Shown: positions 20,348 to 31,966 of the stretch, piece after piece | How the letters are laid out: every line of letters begins with the position of its first letter | Numbering within the stretch: position 1 is the first letter of the stretch | From: Calendula officinalis | Lineage: Eukaryota > Streptophyta > Magnoliopsida > Asterales > Asteraceae | Direction: 5' to 3' | Assembly: GCA_963853835.1 (NCBI GenBank) | Contig: OY970820.1 | Location: forward strand, 46,598,907 to 46,662,906 | DNA: 64,000 nt | Position numbers and translations under genes: made by a program | Notes under the pieces: model-generated | What the model saw: only the letters and a program-made list of their open reading frames with translations | The model's database searches: none | What the model was told of the DNA's origin: nothing

Positions 20348-23080
20348 TCAAAAAGTTATTGGTTCATCTTTAAAATATATAATGTATTTATCATTTTCAT
20401 AATTAGTAAGACGATCAACAGCTGGTTGGAGAGGAAATACCTTGGAAGACAAGGTATTCAGCTGTTTTTCCACTTCTGCTTCTGTTGCCCGAGCTTCGGA
20501 GAGAAGCTTGTCTTTTTCGACTCTGTCAGACTCGCGAAGGGAGTTCAACTCTCGATGAATATACTTTTTGAGAGTGATGAACTCGCTTGTGTTGCAGCGA
20601 ATCTGATCAGCAAGAAGAGCCAGCTGAGGAGTCTGAGTGTGAACCTTAGTGTGCAGAGAAGCTATGCTGGAAGAGAGGTTCTCAGCAGTTGTAGCAAACT
20701 TCTTTGGAACATCTCCGCGAAGGGTGTCCATCTGCTGACTCAGCCTGGCCATCCCAGGTCGAATCTGGGATGATACAACTCTAGACATCAGAGCAGTAGC
20801 GGCTCTGATGTGAATGCTTCCTCCAGCTTTGCTGGATTCAGCATGGGACACTTGGACGCTTTGGGAGAGGGGGTCCAGCATGTCTCCAGCTTGAGGGGTA
20901 ACCTCAGCTGTGGGAGTGAGTGTTCCTGAGTTAGGAGGAATTGCTCCTATGGGATGCTCAGAAACTATGGGGGTGAGTTGGCTCCAGCTGAAACTTCTTG
21001 GTTACTAACAGAAGTGCCGTCATCAACTGTCAAAACAGGTTGAAGCCCAGTATCTACTTCTTCGTCAGCGGACGAATAGTAGGGCTGAATAGGGTCATCA
21101 GCAGAATCAAACATCATGTGAATGCTGTTTGATCTTCTGGAGCTTCGGTCTCACCAGCCGGCGATACTGGTATATAGACTGGAGGAAGAGTTCCTCGGGG
21201 TAGTGTGTTAGCTACCTCACAGCTTGGTTGGCGAATACGTTCGCGATCACTGGTAGCTTGGGTGAATGCCTCAGTAACAACTTGGTCTAAATTTGTCTCT
21301 TCATTGGCGGTGGTGGTTTCCTCGATCAACCGCTGGTTTAAGCTGGTGACGTTGTGGGAAACAGAAGGAACAGCTTCAAGATTGACTTGGTTTCCAGTCA
21401 ATCTATCATCAGCTGATGACTCAGAAAGTGATGAAGAAGTTGGTGGTGGTGTGTGTGCAGCTGACTCACGGGTGGCTTGGGTTGAGCCGAAAACTTCACC
21501 AGCAGTCTATCGAGAGACTGAGGTTGCTCTTGGAGTTTGTCCCCTTGTTACAACGACTGATAATGAATCAGTCGAGGAGCTACGCAGAAGGTTGGAGCCG
21601 ACACCAACTCCTGAAGAACGAAATTGCCGTTTTGAAGTCTGCTGACTTGCTGAGAAATCAGCAGATGGAGTTTGAAGAGTAAAAGAGAGAAAAAAGAGGA
21701 TTAGCCGGTAGTGTTTGACTAGGAACTCTGATTGTTGGTGGAGTTCCTTGATAAACACTGCCAATCTGAAAGTGAGAAGGATTATTCTCAGAAGCTGGCA
21801 TAGCTTCTGATCGTAATCCTCTCAGTCTGGAACTCGAGTGAGTATCCAGAGGATCCCGGCTGAATCCTGATGATGCTGTTGTCTCCAGCTCAACATCATC
21901 AGCCACCACACTTTCTCCACGGGTAGCAGTCCCTCTTACCCTCAACTGAGGAGAAAAAGGAGCGCAAGAAGTGGGAGAAGATGATAAAAAGAATGCAGAG
22001 GAAGAAGGAGAGCGATGAGCAGCTCGCTTAACTCGCTTCCTCACCACCAGTGGAATATCACCCGTTTCCACATCTTCCACATCAATGGGCATTGAGATCC
22101 TAGTGGAAGTGGTGGTATTTCCATCAACAGTTGGTGGTCGTTCAGTTGATGGAAAACACTTCAGATGAGAAAAGGACATACCTTCTTATAGGGCATATTC
22201 TTCCAATGTGGTGCCCTCTGTTTGATCCTTTTTGGATCTGGTCCGAACTTCAATGATCTTCAGCATGTACGAGGAGAGGGGAAAATCTTTACCAACTTCC
22301 TTCTTGGAGTTGAAGATGGTGTTGGATAAGGTACGTACCTCCACTGATTCCCCTGGAAGGTCGTCATAATCGATCTTCAGCTTCTCAAGCATCACATGTG
22401 CGATGCACAATGTGAAGAAGCGAAGATAGGGAATGTGAGTTCCCTTTGCCTTTAGCTTGGCCTTGACTTCCTCGTACACCAGTCTCCCATAATCAATCCG
22501 CTGACCGGTGATTAGGGCTTCAACAAAGACTTGCATGTTGGAGTTGCACTGGTTGTGAGACCCAGAGTTGCCGCCTATACCCTGAATGATGTGGGTAAAG
22601 AAATAGGCCCAGGGTCTCGTCAGCTGAGACTTCTTGAAGATCTGCACCTTGTCGTCTTCAATTTCTAATCTGTATCCAGTGATACGGATTATACTTTCTT
22701 TAGCTTCATCAGCAGATTTCGTCTGCTGATATTCTTCATCAGGTAGCAGATATTCGAACCCGCAAGCAGTTCGGAAATCATCAACAGTAATGGTGATTTG
22801 AGGACCTCCAACTTGCGCGACGATGTCGTCTCCAGAAACGGAGCCATACATCCAGAAATCACGCAAGAGATCATAGATGCTCTTGGTGAATCTGAAGAAT
22901 GCACCACCGATAGGGCAGTGACGCAAGAACTTCGCAACTGGTCGATATACATCAGCAAGATTCTTCGGTGGAGAAATGTTGTCTACCAGATTCGAGTTCT
23001 GGGTGAACTCGATGGCAGCTCTAGAGAGAGGAGCTTTTGTGGTTTTCTTCGAGATTTTAGGAGAGGGAAGAAAGATAAAA
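20348..23080 (-). pseudogene. Copia-A extra ORF downstream of pol
   Basis: The best part is 22926-22186. It extends in frame upstream of its first Met through KAPLSRAAIEFTQNSNLVDN to about 23070. It reads CPIGGAFFRFTKSIYDLLRDFW, ITITVDDFRTACGF and RPWAYFFTHIIQGIGG. This resembles the proteins found after pol in Asteraceae Copia elements, which automatic pipelines label inconsistently; their function is unknown. It continues after a stop as Ser/Pro/Thr-rich linker sequence (22179-21658 and 21401-21114), then a heptad-rich coiled-coil-like end (20881-20348). Frames change between the pieces, so it is broken in this copy. It is the counterpart of the ORF at 58324-63046 in Copia-C. Confidence 0.6.
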
Positions 23081-23317
23081 GCTTGAAGATTGTGGGTTTT
23101 TGAGAGAGAATATTTTGAGCGTGGTGAGGATGAAGTGAGGGAAGATGTGGGTATTTATATGGATTTTTTGGACGGTTTGGGTAAATATTTGAAATTTAAC
23201 CGGATCATTTATGGATAGTTACGAACCAATGGAAATGTTGGTTATCGTGCGAAAAAGTCGTTGGATGTGACAGAGAGGGGTAGTGGAGCCGTTTCGTGTG
23301 TCAGGGTGTCTTGTGAT

Positions 23318-23795
23318 TCAGGCATTCATCATACCAAGCTCGCTGATTAAAAAGTTGAATCGTTTTTCATCTAAAGGCTTAGTGAATAAATCAGCCAACT
23401 GAAGGTCTGTTGAAATGAAATGAAGTTCCACGTCACCTTGTTCTATGTGATCTCTAATGAAATGATACCTTATATCGATATGTTTGGTTCTAGAATGAAA
23501 AACTGGATTGTTGCTGATTGCAATAGCACTTGTGTTATCGTAGTAGATAGGAACTTTGCAAAAGTTCATATCAAAATCAACCAGCTGATTCTTCATCCAA
23601 AGGACTTGAGCACAACAGCTTCCAGCAGCAACGTATTCTGCTTCAGCTGTGGATGTAGAAACGTGTTTTGTTTCTTGCTTGTCCAGCTGACTGGTTTTCC
23701 ACCTAGCAGCTGACATCCTCCTGTGGTGCTCTTTCTATCCATCTTGCAGCTTGCAAAGTCTGAATCTGAATAGCCAATTAGATCAAACCCAGAGT
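23318..23795 (-). pseudogene. Copia-A RNase H, portion left of CACTA-2
   Basis: It contains the Copia RNase H signature SDSDFA near 23735-23790, KSTTGGCQ-x-LGG, STAEAEYVAA, WMKNQLVDF and the C-terminal H-x-R-YHFIRDH, LADLFTKPL. The frame changes once near 23680. The natural stop is at 23318. The preceding part of the domain lies at 31967 and rightward, on the other side of CACTA-2. Confidence 0.85.
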
Positions 23796-23798
23796 CTT

Positions 23799-23955
23799 CA
23801 CTACAAGAAAATTCATTTTTTTGCGATGTGGGGTTTTTTGAGGCGATACCTCTCGCCGCAAAAAGGCTCAAAAAGACAAAAACCAACAACGTGGTGTCCT
23901 ATTCCTCTAATTTTTTACCCTACGCCGCAAAAGCTCATTGCTCGCCGTAATAGAT
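23799..23955. repeat. CACTA-2 left end and subterminal motifs
   Basis: After CACTACAAGAAAA come CTCGCCGCAAAAAGG, CTACGCCGCAAAAGC and GCTCGCCGTAATAG. These are the same motif type as at the right end, though fewer. Confidence 0.85.
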
Positions 23956-24049
23956 TATACGCTATGTTAGGGTTTTATAATACCTTTTCCTTATTTCATT
24001 TGGGCAGAGAACGAGCGATCGAGTGATTTCAGTGTTTCCTCCGTCGTAT

Positions 24050-24350
24050 TCCGACCACCACCGTATTCTGACCACCACCACCAAATCGCCACTACCGAAT
24101 CGCCACCACCAAATCGCCACCACCGAATCGCCACCACCGAATCGCAACTACCGAATCGCCACCACCGAGCAGAGAAACAGATCGAGCATAGACCGAGCAG
24201 GCTTCATTCTTCACGGCTCACCACCTCCAACGAAACTGTATTCCGGTTCAGGTATCGCCACCACCGAGCAGAGACCGAGCAGGCTTCACTCTTCACGCCT
24301 CACCACCTCCGACCAGTCACCACCTCCGACGAAATTGTATTCCGATTCAG
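24050..24350. repeat. CACCACCGAATCGC minisatellite and duplicated block
   Basis: A 14-18-bp unit CCACCACCGAATCG repeats about eight times from 24057 to 24170. A block containing CGAGCAGGCTTCA..CTTCACG..CTCACCACCTCC then occurs twice (about 24196 and 24276). The GC-rich, unusually regular sequence probably forms part of the leader of the CACTA-2 transcript. Confidence 0.8.
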
Positions 24351-24419
24351 TAAGTAATTCTATTTTTAACAAATTTACTTCAATGTTTATTCGTTTAATA
24401 TTCGATTTTTGATTAAATT

Positions 24420-25690
24420 AACTTCAAATTTGTCATAGAACTAGCAATTAGGGTAATGAGAGATGGAATAAGTCCTATCATAATCGTTGTGAACTAGCAA
24501 TTGTAAAATTAAAAATCATTGATTATAAATACTGAATTTGTTATGTCGTTATGTAATAAGTTTTGATTATGTGAATTTAAATGTCAAATTTTATAGGTGG
24601 TTTCATCAGCAAACGACATTCAATCTACACCAGAAGCCATTGATTTGGAACTGAGTAAAGAATTGGAACACTTTGAGAAGGTAATATTTTTGTAGTGATA
24701 GAAAGCTTAAAAATAAATAAATAAATAATGGAATTTTATATAAAAAAATAGTATTTGTTTTAAATATCTGAAAGTATTAACACCTGTTGTGGCAGTGCAA
24801 AGTTTGCATGGTCATTGTATCCTGGCAGTGCAAATTTACATTTGTTAATGGTTAATAAGTTAATATAATAACTAATAAATGGTAAATACTTCAAAAACCT
24901 GAGTCAAAAATATATCCAACTCTTTGATTGGCTCAGATAACTTAGACTGGTCCTTGGAGGCCAAATTTTGCAAGTAGTTAATTCTACAAACACCAGCTAA
25001 AAACTTGTAAAATGGACCATAAAAACTTACAATTACCAAAAACACCACAAAATATATTGCTATTTTCTGACTATGCCCTTAAAAATACACGTTACGCAAT
25101 TTTAAACCCGATTTCGTTTAAGCACCTTTTTTCGACCCATGATCCGAACCTACACAAACAAAAGTCAAACGGGTCGAAATTGTACCTTCAAGTTTTTCAT
25201 CTCTGTAGTCAAAGTAGCAATCTTTTCAGTATCTTCAAGACGAATTGGGATTTCTTTAACAATTGATGCTTCTTCAATTGCTTTTCTTGCAGACTCACGT
25301 TCCTTGACAAGGAAAATTTACTAAAAGCATTTATGCAAGTAATTAATTTAAAGTTAAGTGATTATAACTAATTAAACCACTTCATTTGTCACACAGTTTG
25401 CACATGTAAACAAGGAACTCCGTCCACCACCACTTTCTTATAAGAACACACTTGAGGTGAGTAAGTAACTTTTTTTTAAAGAAGGTGGAGACTTTGCTGC
25501 TGGTTATTGAAATTTACCATTTAAATTAGAAAACGGGTCGATTTTGAAAGAATTAACATATTTAATTAACATATTCATTTTGAAGAATTAACATATTTAA
25601 TTCACATAATCTCTTTTGATATGCAGCGAACACTTCTTTAACTAGTTGACCATTTTTTTTGTCTAACTATATAATTAATGTGTCCCGTTT
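24420..25690. other. CACTA-2 leader region without recognised genes
   Basis: AT-rich sequence with several possible splice sites and short frames lacking recognisable motifs. It probably holds introns and non-coding exons upstream of the transposase. Confidence 0.35.
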
Positions 25691-25693
25691 GTG

Positions 25694-25770
25694 ATAGGTC
25701 GAGCCGATACACGGATAGATCCACGGATAGATCGAGCAGATACACGGATAGATAGAGCATATTCCGATCA
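25694..25770. repeat. CACGGATAGAT tandem repeat
   Basis: GATACACGGATAGAT, CCACGGATAGATCGAGCA and GATACACGGATAGATAGAGCA follow one another, three copies of the core in about 65 bp. Confidence 0.8.
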
Positions 25771-25989
25771 CCACCTCCGATAATTGAAAGTAAGATTTAC
25801 TTATCCGATTTGTTTCTGGTTAATTACTTGTAAATTAATTCAGGTTAGTTGATCTTGTTGCTTGTGGTAAATCAGGTTTGACCAATCCTCCGATTTTGAT
25901 GCTTGTTTTAAATCATTTTTGTTGTAAATCCGCTTGTTAATTTAGGTTAATTTCCTATAAATCAACTTTTGTTGAAACTGCTTGTACAT

Positions 25990-26052
25990 TTTTGAATCTG
26001 GTCAAACATAGTCAAATCCGGTCAAAGATGGTCAAACCTGGTCAAATTTGGT
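25990..26052 (+). promoter_or_regulatory. GGTCAAA (W-box-like) array upstream of the CACTA-2 transposase
   Basis: GGTCAAA occurs four times at about 10-19-bp spacing, with one related AGTCAAA. On the other strand each GGTCAAA contains TTGACC, the core W-box bound by WRKY factors. The array lies about 410 bp before the transposase ATG. Function is inferred; it may be only a simple tandem repeat. Confidence 0.45.
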
Positions 26053-26152
26053 AATTATAGTAAATTAGGTATACATCCCCGTATGAGCTTAGAATATACC
26101 CGCCCGAAATTGATTTAGAAATCAGTTTCGGGTTGTCCCCGTATTGGGACTG

Positions 26153-26361
26153 CTTTTTGAATACTTCATCTCATTTAGGATGTGAAAGCTTATTACATGA
26201 TTGTTTGTTTAAGAAAGATTTGGTTGCCATTTCCTCTATGCTTCTCGGGTATATATATATTTATTATATATACTTGGGAGCTAGGGGAAATGCTGCCGAA
26301 TTTTTCTTAAACAGACACTCATGTAATAAGCTTTCACATATGAGGTGAGGTATTCAAAAAG
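26153..26361 (+). ncRNA. Long imperfect hairpin (pre-miRNA-like foldback) in the CACTA-2 leader
   Basis: The left arm starts CTTTTTGAATAC and the right arm ends with its complement GTATTCAAAAAG. Pairing continues across about 95 bp, including a perfect TGTGAAAGCTTATTACATGA block, and closes through a TATATATA stem with a small loop near 26260-26267. There is one bulge of about 5 nt and scattered mismatches. Size and structure fit a plant miRNA or siRNA precursor. I recognise no known miRNA in it. It ends about 100 bp before the transposase ATG. Confidence 0.6.
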
Positions 26362-26459
26362 TGGGTTAGGACCACCACCCTTACTACAAACTGCTCGCAA
26401 ATCCTTAGTATAAATTTTGTTGAGTTAAGACGATCGATAAGAGTTGGACTACTTTAATA

Positions 26460-29400
26460 ATGCGTAGTTCAGCCGAATTTTTTAAAGGTCTTGATGCATT
26501 CCTCGATATGTGTAAGGCCCACTTGAATAGTTCTGGTGACTGCCGTTGCCCATGTGGGAATTGTGATAACCATGTATTTGCCCCGCTCAGTACACTTAGG
26601 GCTCACATACATCGATATGGGTTTAGCGCGGGCTACAGAAACTGGAGCTTTCACGGGGAACCATTTGTTCATCCAACAACGAATGCCAGTCTTGGTGAAA
26701 ACACTAATGAGTTGCATGATTACCTCAATGCTGTTCGTCAGGAGAATACTACCAATGAGCATAACACAGATACCGATGAGCCAACTGAAGGCCTGAGTGA
26801 CCCAAATGACGAACTTGGTGCGTTATTTAACTTAGCGACCACAGTGCTATACCCTGGTAGTGACTGGGTGTCTTCTCTCGACTTTTTGGCAAAGATGAGG
26901 CACATGAAGGTCATCAATAAATGGACCGATACTTCATTTTGACCATTTGCTAGAATATCTTAGGTTTGCATTTCCGATGGCTAAGATCCCTTCGTCACAC
27001 TATGAAGCTAGGAAGACAATGAGAACGGTAGGGTTAGGATATGTACCTATTCATGCTTGTCTGAATGATTGTTGTTTATTTTGGGATGAATATAAAGATT
27101 TGCAAAGTTGTCCGATATGTTCTGAGAGTAGATGGAAAGACAAAAATACTAAGGGAAAGAAAGTTCCTAACAAGGTATTGCGTTACTTTCCGTTGACGCC
27201 TAGGCTGAAGCGTATGTATAGCTCAAAACACACTGCAAAGTCTATGACTTGGCATGCTAATGGCAAGTGTAGGGAAGATGGTAAGATGCGTCACCCGGTG
27301 GATGGTACGTCATGGAAAAATTTCGACGCTAGGTATCCAGATTTTGCTGCAGAACCTAGAAATGTTAGATTATGGTTGTCTGCTGATGGTTTCAATCCGT
27401 TTGGCAACATGAGTACTTCTTACAGCATGTGGCCGGTCGTATTGACAACATACAATATGCCCCCATGGTTATGTATGAAAGAGTCTTCATTCATGCTGAC
27501 CTTATTAATTCCTGGCCCTAAATCACCTAGGAAAGATATTGATGTTTTTCTGAAACCGTTGATTGATGAGTTGAAGACTCTATGGTCTACCGGGGTTCGA
27601 ACAAAAGACGTTGCTACAGGAAATTTCTTCACAATGTGTGCTATGCTTTTATGGACCATCAGTGATATTCCTGCTCGTAGTAGTTTGTCAGGTTGGAGTG
27701 GGCAAGGCTACTTAGCATGCCCTACATGTAATGTCAAGACTCCATCTATTCTTGTTCGTGGTAAAACCGCTTTTGTTGGTCACAGAAGATTCTTAGGCCC
27801 AAAACATCAGTGGAGGAAGAACAAGTCATTCAATGGTAAAGACGAAACTAGACCCGCTCCCAGAAAATTAACCAAAACTGTTATATTAAATCAACTTAGT
27901 AAGGTGGTGACCCGTATTTCAGGGAAACATGTTCATTTTGGGTGCAAGAAGAGAAAACTTGATACATCGATTGAATTTAATTGGAGCAAACGCTCTATTT
28001 TTTTTGAGCTTGAATATTGGTCGTCCCTTCAACTAAAACACAATTTGGATGTCATGCATATCGAAAAAAATGTGTGTGAGAGATTGTTGAATACCTTGTT
28101 AATGAATGAGAAATCTAAAGACACTATTAAGGCAAGGAAAGATTTGGAGGATATGAAATTCGATCTGAATTGTGGCTCACGACCAACAGTCGCAATAAGG
28201 TCTTAAAGCCTCATCCTAGGTACTCTTTCACAACTGATAACATAAAACTTTTTTGTAAGTTCATTAAGGGAGTTAAACTACCTGATGGATTTGGCTCAAA
28301 CTTTAGAAAGAAAGTCTCTGATAATGATAGCAATATAATCGGGTTGAAGTCTCATGACCATCATATAATGATGCAACGGTTGTTGCCAATTGGTGTGAAA
28401 GCGTACTTAGACCCATCTATTTCAACACCAATTATTGAGCTTTGTTTTTTCTTCACGAAAATTTGTGCTCGAAACTTGATGTCGTCTGACATGAAGAAAG
28501 CTGAGAAGCAGCTGATCAATATTTTGTGTAATTTTGAGCAAATATTCCCTCCGGCATTTTTTGACATAATGATTCATTTGGTTATGCATTTACCTGAAGA
28601 GGCTATTCAAGGCGGGCCTGTTTACATGAGGTGGATGTATCCATTTGAAAGATACATGAAAAAATTAAAAAATTATGTTAGAAATAAAGCTAGGACGGAA
28701 GGTTCTATAGCGGAGGGGTATGTTGCAGACGAAGCCTTAACTTTCTGTTCAAGGTATCTTGAGGGTGTATCGACAAGATTTAATCGACCTGACAGACATG
28801 AGGATGCACAAATCCCAACACGCGAGTTGTATGTGTTCCAATCAATATGTAAACCAATTAGTAAAGGCATAGATATAAAATTGGATCACATACATCAGAC
28901 GAAAGTAGATTGGTTTGTACTCAACAATAGTCCCGAGATTGACCACTACAAGACGTGAGTTTTTTTTTATTGTTTGTCTTTCCCAAGTTCTATATTCAAT
29001 AATTATTCTTACTAATATTAATAACATTTATAGCGAATGTATTATTGATATGCCGCTCGGGAGTAATTTACAAACAAACTTTCCCCGTTGGTTTAAGAAC
29101 AAGGTAATTAAACTCATCATATATATTACCTTGAATAAATATTAATTATTACACGATCTCGTTTAATTTTTTGTTTTTGTTTTCATAGATCAATTCTGTA
29201 CGAGCAGCTAACGTATCAGGATGTAGTAATGAGTTATTTGCTTTGGCAAATGGACCAAGTTATGCAAGCACTTACACCGCTTGCATAGTTAACGGTGTGA
29301 GGTTTGTGGTTCATAGTCGAGATTTAGGTCGTTCAACTCAAAACAGCGGCATCTCAACAACTGGACCTGATCGAACCAAGTATTATGGTCTGCTAGAAGA

Positions 29401-29944
29401 AATTCTAGAGCTTACTTATATTAATGGTTACACGGTTGTGTTGTTTCGATGTAAATGGTTAAAAACTGATAATCAACAACGTTGTGTCACTAAAAATAAC
29501 ATAACTAGTATTTCTACTCAGCGTGAATGGTTTGTAGATGACCAATATATTCTTGCAACACAAGCAAATCAAGTATTTTACCTTGATGACCCGTCGAAAG
29601 GTCGTCTAAGAGGTCAATCAAACCAATCTTATTGGAAAGTCGTCCAAGAGGTAAATTACAGGAAGATCTGGGACCGGGATATCATCATTGAAGATAACGA
29701 ACAAGATGTTATACATGACAGCAATTCATCTGATTTATCATTGTGTGCTGATTTGGAGCATTTGACTTATACGAGTTTGAGTATAGGTCAAACACTAGAA
29801 GTTGAAGATATTCCTGTCCCACAATATAGCAATAGTGATGATGATAGTGATGATGTACAAAATGATACTGATAGTGACGATAAAGATTATGATCATGAAT
29901 CTGAATCTGAACCACATAATTGTAGTAGTGATGAATCCGATTGA
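26460..29944 (+). pseudogene. CACTA-2 tnp2-type transposase, two frameshifts
   Basis: Domains in order: transposase-associated N-terminus (26460-26660, CPCGNCDN and HIHRYGF); tnp2 region (27000-27800, with LSADGFNPFGNMS, NMPPWLCMK, LIPGPKSP and LACPTCNV); DVMHIEKNVCERL near 28050; DUF4218 (28330-28770, MKSHDHHIMM-like IGLKSHDHH, FPPAFFDIM, YPFERYMKKLKNYVRN); and DUF4216 after introns at 28955-29033 and 29104-29188 (YYGLLEEILEL, FRCKWLK, LATQANQVFYL), ending in an Asp/Ser-rich tail at 29944. The frame breaks at 26939-26943, where one extra T in a T run gives a stop, and again near 28155-28175. It has two more exon borders than the CACTA-1 transposase needs, and its sequence differs strongly from that copy, so they belong to different CACTA families. 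Confidence 0.88.
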
Positions 29945-30074
29945 TTTGATATTATATTTTATAAAAAGACACTACTTTGAATCTTTATGTTTATTATGTT
30001 GTTTAACTAGTATTTGCTAATAGACATTAATACTCATTTTTGTGTTTCCATATATTTGTATTTTTTATTTACAG

Positions 30075-31576
30075 ATGGCAGACGTTGCACGCGGACATGG
30101 TGGAGGTTGCGGTGGTGATCCTCCGGGAGGCGGTGATCAGCAATCACGTTTAGGTGGTTGTGGCGGTGACGGTATTAATTAAAGAACTTTTTTGATATTT
30201 TTCTTAGTTTAATATCATCACTTGTATTTTTAATTTGTTCACTTCAATTTGTAGGCCGCAAGAGAGGACGTGGGAAATCAAGAAATGTAGAGATGAGAAA
30301 ATTATGGAAAAAGAATGATATGCGACCTTCCCGAATTCAGTTTGACGGTACCGACGTAAATGGATCGTGGAGAGCAGTGGGAATTCATGCTAATTATTTC
30401 ACGAGCTTGTTGGGGACGTTAGTGCAAGCTGTCCCACTTCGATTCTCATCGTGGGAAAAAGTACCGGACACCGAAAAGTTGCGTATTATGCCCGAGATTG
30501 AGGTTTAGCTTAATTAATATATATAAGTTTTTAAAAATATACAATCTAACTATTATTTTTTTATAATTCGCAGATGTACTTTGAAATGCAACCGCATTAC
30601 GAGGGGCCAAACAATGGTGATATTAGAGCTGGGATTGAGGGTATGTGTGCCGAGCGTTACAGGGACAGAAAGTCAAGGTTCAAAAGAAAGTGGTTTGATC
30701 ATAGGGGAGGCCCTCAGATGCTGAGTCACTTCGCCGCTCACCTCCGCCCAACATGACACAAGAAGAGTGGTCTTTGTACATAGACTACTATATATCAGAT
30801 GGCGTTATTAGTCGATCAGAGGCGAACACTAATTTTAGAGCTCGACAAGTACATCAAAGCTTGCATGGTAGAACAGCATATGCGCAATATCGACATATGA
30901 ACGTAAGTTGTTTTCTCTCTAAACTAGTGGTGATTTGGGTAAGGGTTGACATGTTTGTTTGATTGTTACAGCGAGATCCGGTTACAAATGAGCTCCCTTC
31001 TACGCTTGACTCTTATGCTCGATTTCATTCACATGATGGCGTTTTTACACACGAGTTTCTTGCCGAAAATTATGTAAGTAATTATTTTTTCTTGTTTTAT
31101 TTTTACTTGTTTTATACGAAATAATATATGTCATAATGTATGTTTTATTTTTACAGCGCCGTATGGTCGATTTGAGAGCAGCTCAAGTCGGGAGCGCACA
31201 TCCTTTGAGCGAACGAGAAATCATAATAAATGTGTTGGGCGAACGGCCTGGACATGTTCGTGGAGTAGGAAGAGTGGTAAGTTCTTCATCTATGTCTGCG
31301 CCTTCGTCTTCTTCTTCACAAACTAGCCAACGCGTCTACACACAAGCCGAGGTAGATGCCATGTTTGTGACTCAGTCTCAATATAACGAGTTACAAAATG
31401 ATTTACGTGTTGTACAAAATCAGTACCAAACAATCCAAAATCAGTACCAATCGATCTTTGAATCGTTATCTAACTCGGGTTTAGCTAACAATCTTCCTTC
31501 CACCTCTTCTCAATTCCCTCCTAGCTCCAATTTGGCTCGTGATGAAGATCGTACCGACCGCAATGATCAGAACTAG
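30075..31576 (+). pseudogene. CACTA-2 TNPA-like protein (Transposase_24 type), frameshifted
   Basis: Five exons are visible: 30075-30171 (Gly-rich start MADVARGHGGG), 30255-30502, 30574-30903, about 30972-31072 and 31157-31576. Features are RKRGRGKSRN, RIQFDGTDVNGSWRAVG, MYFEMQPHYEGPN, RDRKSRFKRKWFD, MTQEEWSLYIDYYISD, EFLAENY and a coiled-coil-like Gln-rich tail (LQNDLRVVQNQYQTIQNQ). The order fits the family that binds subterminal repeats. A frameshift near 30750, in the run GCCCAACATG, breaks exon 3. Unlike the CACTA-1 gene there is no Ulp1 domain. Confidence 0.75.
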
Positions 31577-31963
31577 TTTGTTATATTGAATGTGTTTGAT
31601 GTTTTTAAAATTGTGTTTGATGTTTTTAAATTGGATTGTGTTGTTTACTGATGAAATTGTTTAACTTTGAAATATTGAATGTGTTTGATATTTTTAAAAT
31701 TGTGTTTGATGTTTTTAAAGTGGATTGTGTTGATACCGGGTAGAATTACAGAATAAAGCCAAAAAAAAAAAATAAAAAAAATAACAATTTGCGGCGAGGT
31801 CGCCGCAAAAGATCGCCGCAAAATAGTATACAAAACTCGCCGCAAAAGGCTATACGTTTCGCCGCAAAAATGACTCGCCGCAAAAACTCTATACCTTCGC
31901 CGCAAAACCATGTCGCCGGAAAAGGTTTTACACCCTCGCCGCAAAAACTCCACGCCGCTAGTG
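31577..31963. repeat. CACTA-2 right end and subterminal array
   Basis: A 3' UTR with a duplicated phrase (TTTGATGTTTTTAAA, several copies at 31589-31720) is followed by nine or so TCGCCGCAAAA motifs from 31790 to 31950 and the end GCCGCTAGTG. The motif is more regular here than at the left end. Confidence 0.88.
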
Positions 31964-31966
31964 CTT

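Larger units (their letters stand above)
23799..31963 (+). mobile_element. CACTA-2: degenerate CACTA transposon nested in Copia-A
   Basis: It begins CACTACAAGAAAA and ends with GCGGCGTGGAGTTTTTGCGG in inverse orientation, closing in GCTAGTG. It is flanked by CTT on both sides (23796-23798 and 31964-31966). The subterminal motif is CGCCGCAAAA, unlike that of CACTA-1. It carries a tnp2 transposase and a TNPA-like gene, both on the plus strand and both with frameshifts. Removing it with one CTT makes the Copia-A RNase H frame continuous, which fixes both borders. Confidence 0.95.

Noticed and set aside
20348..20400. Left LTR of Copia-A at the end of the extra ORF
   Set aside because: No sequence like the 37259-38216 LTR and no GGTTT duplication were found left of 20380, so no second LTR is annotated.
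24023..24412. His/Arg/Thr-rich frame over the CACCACCGAATCGC minisatellite
   Set aside because: It is a repeat-derived open frame with no start context or homology; it probably lies in the CACTA-2 leader.
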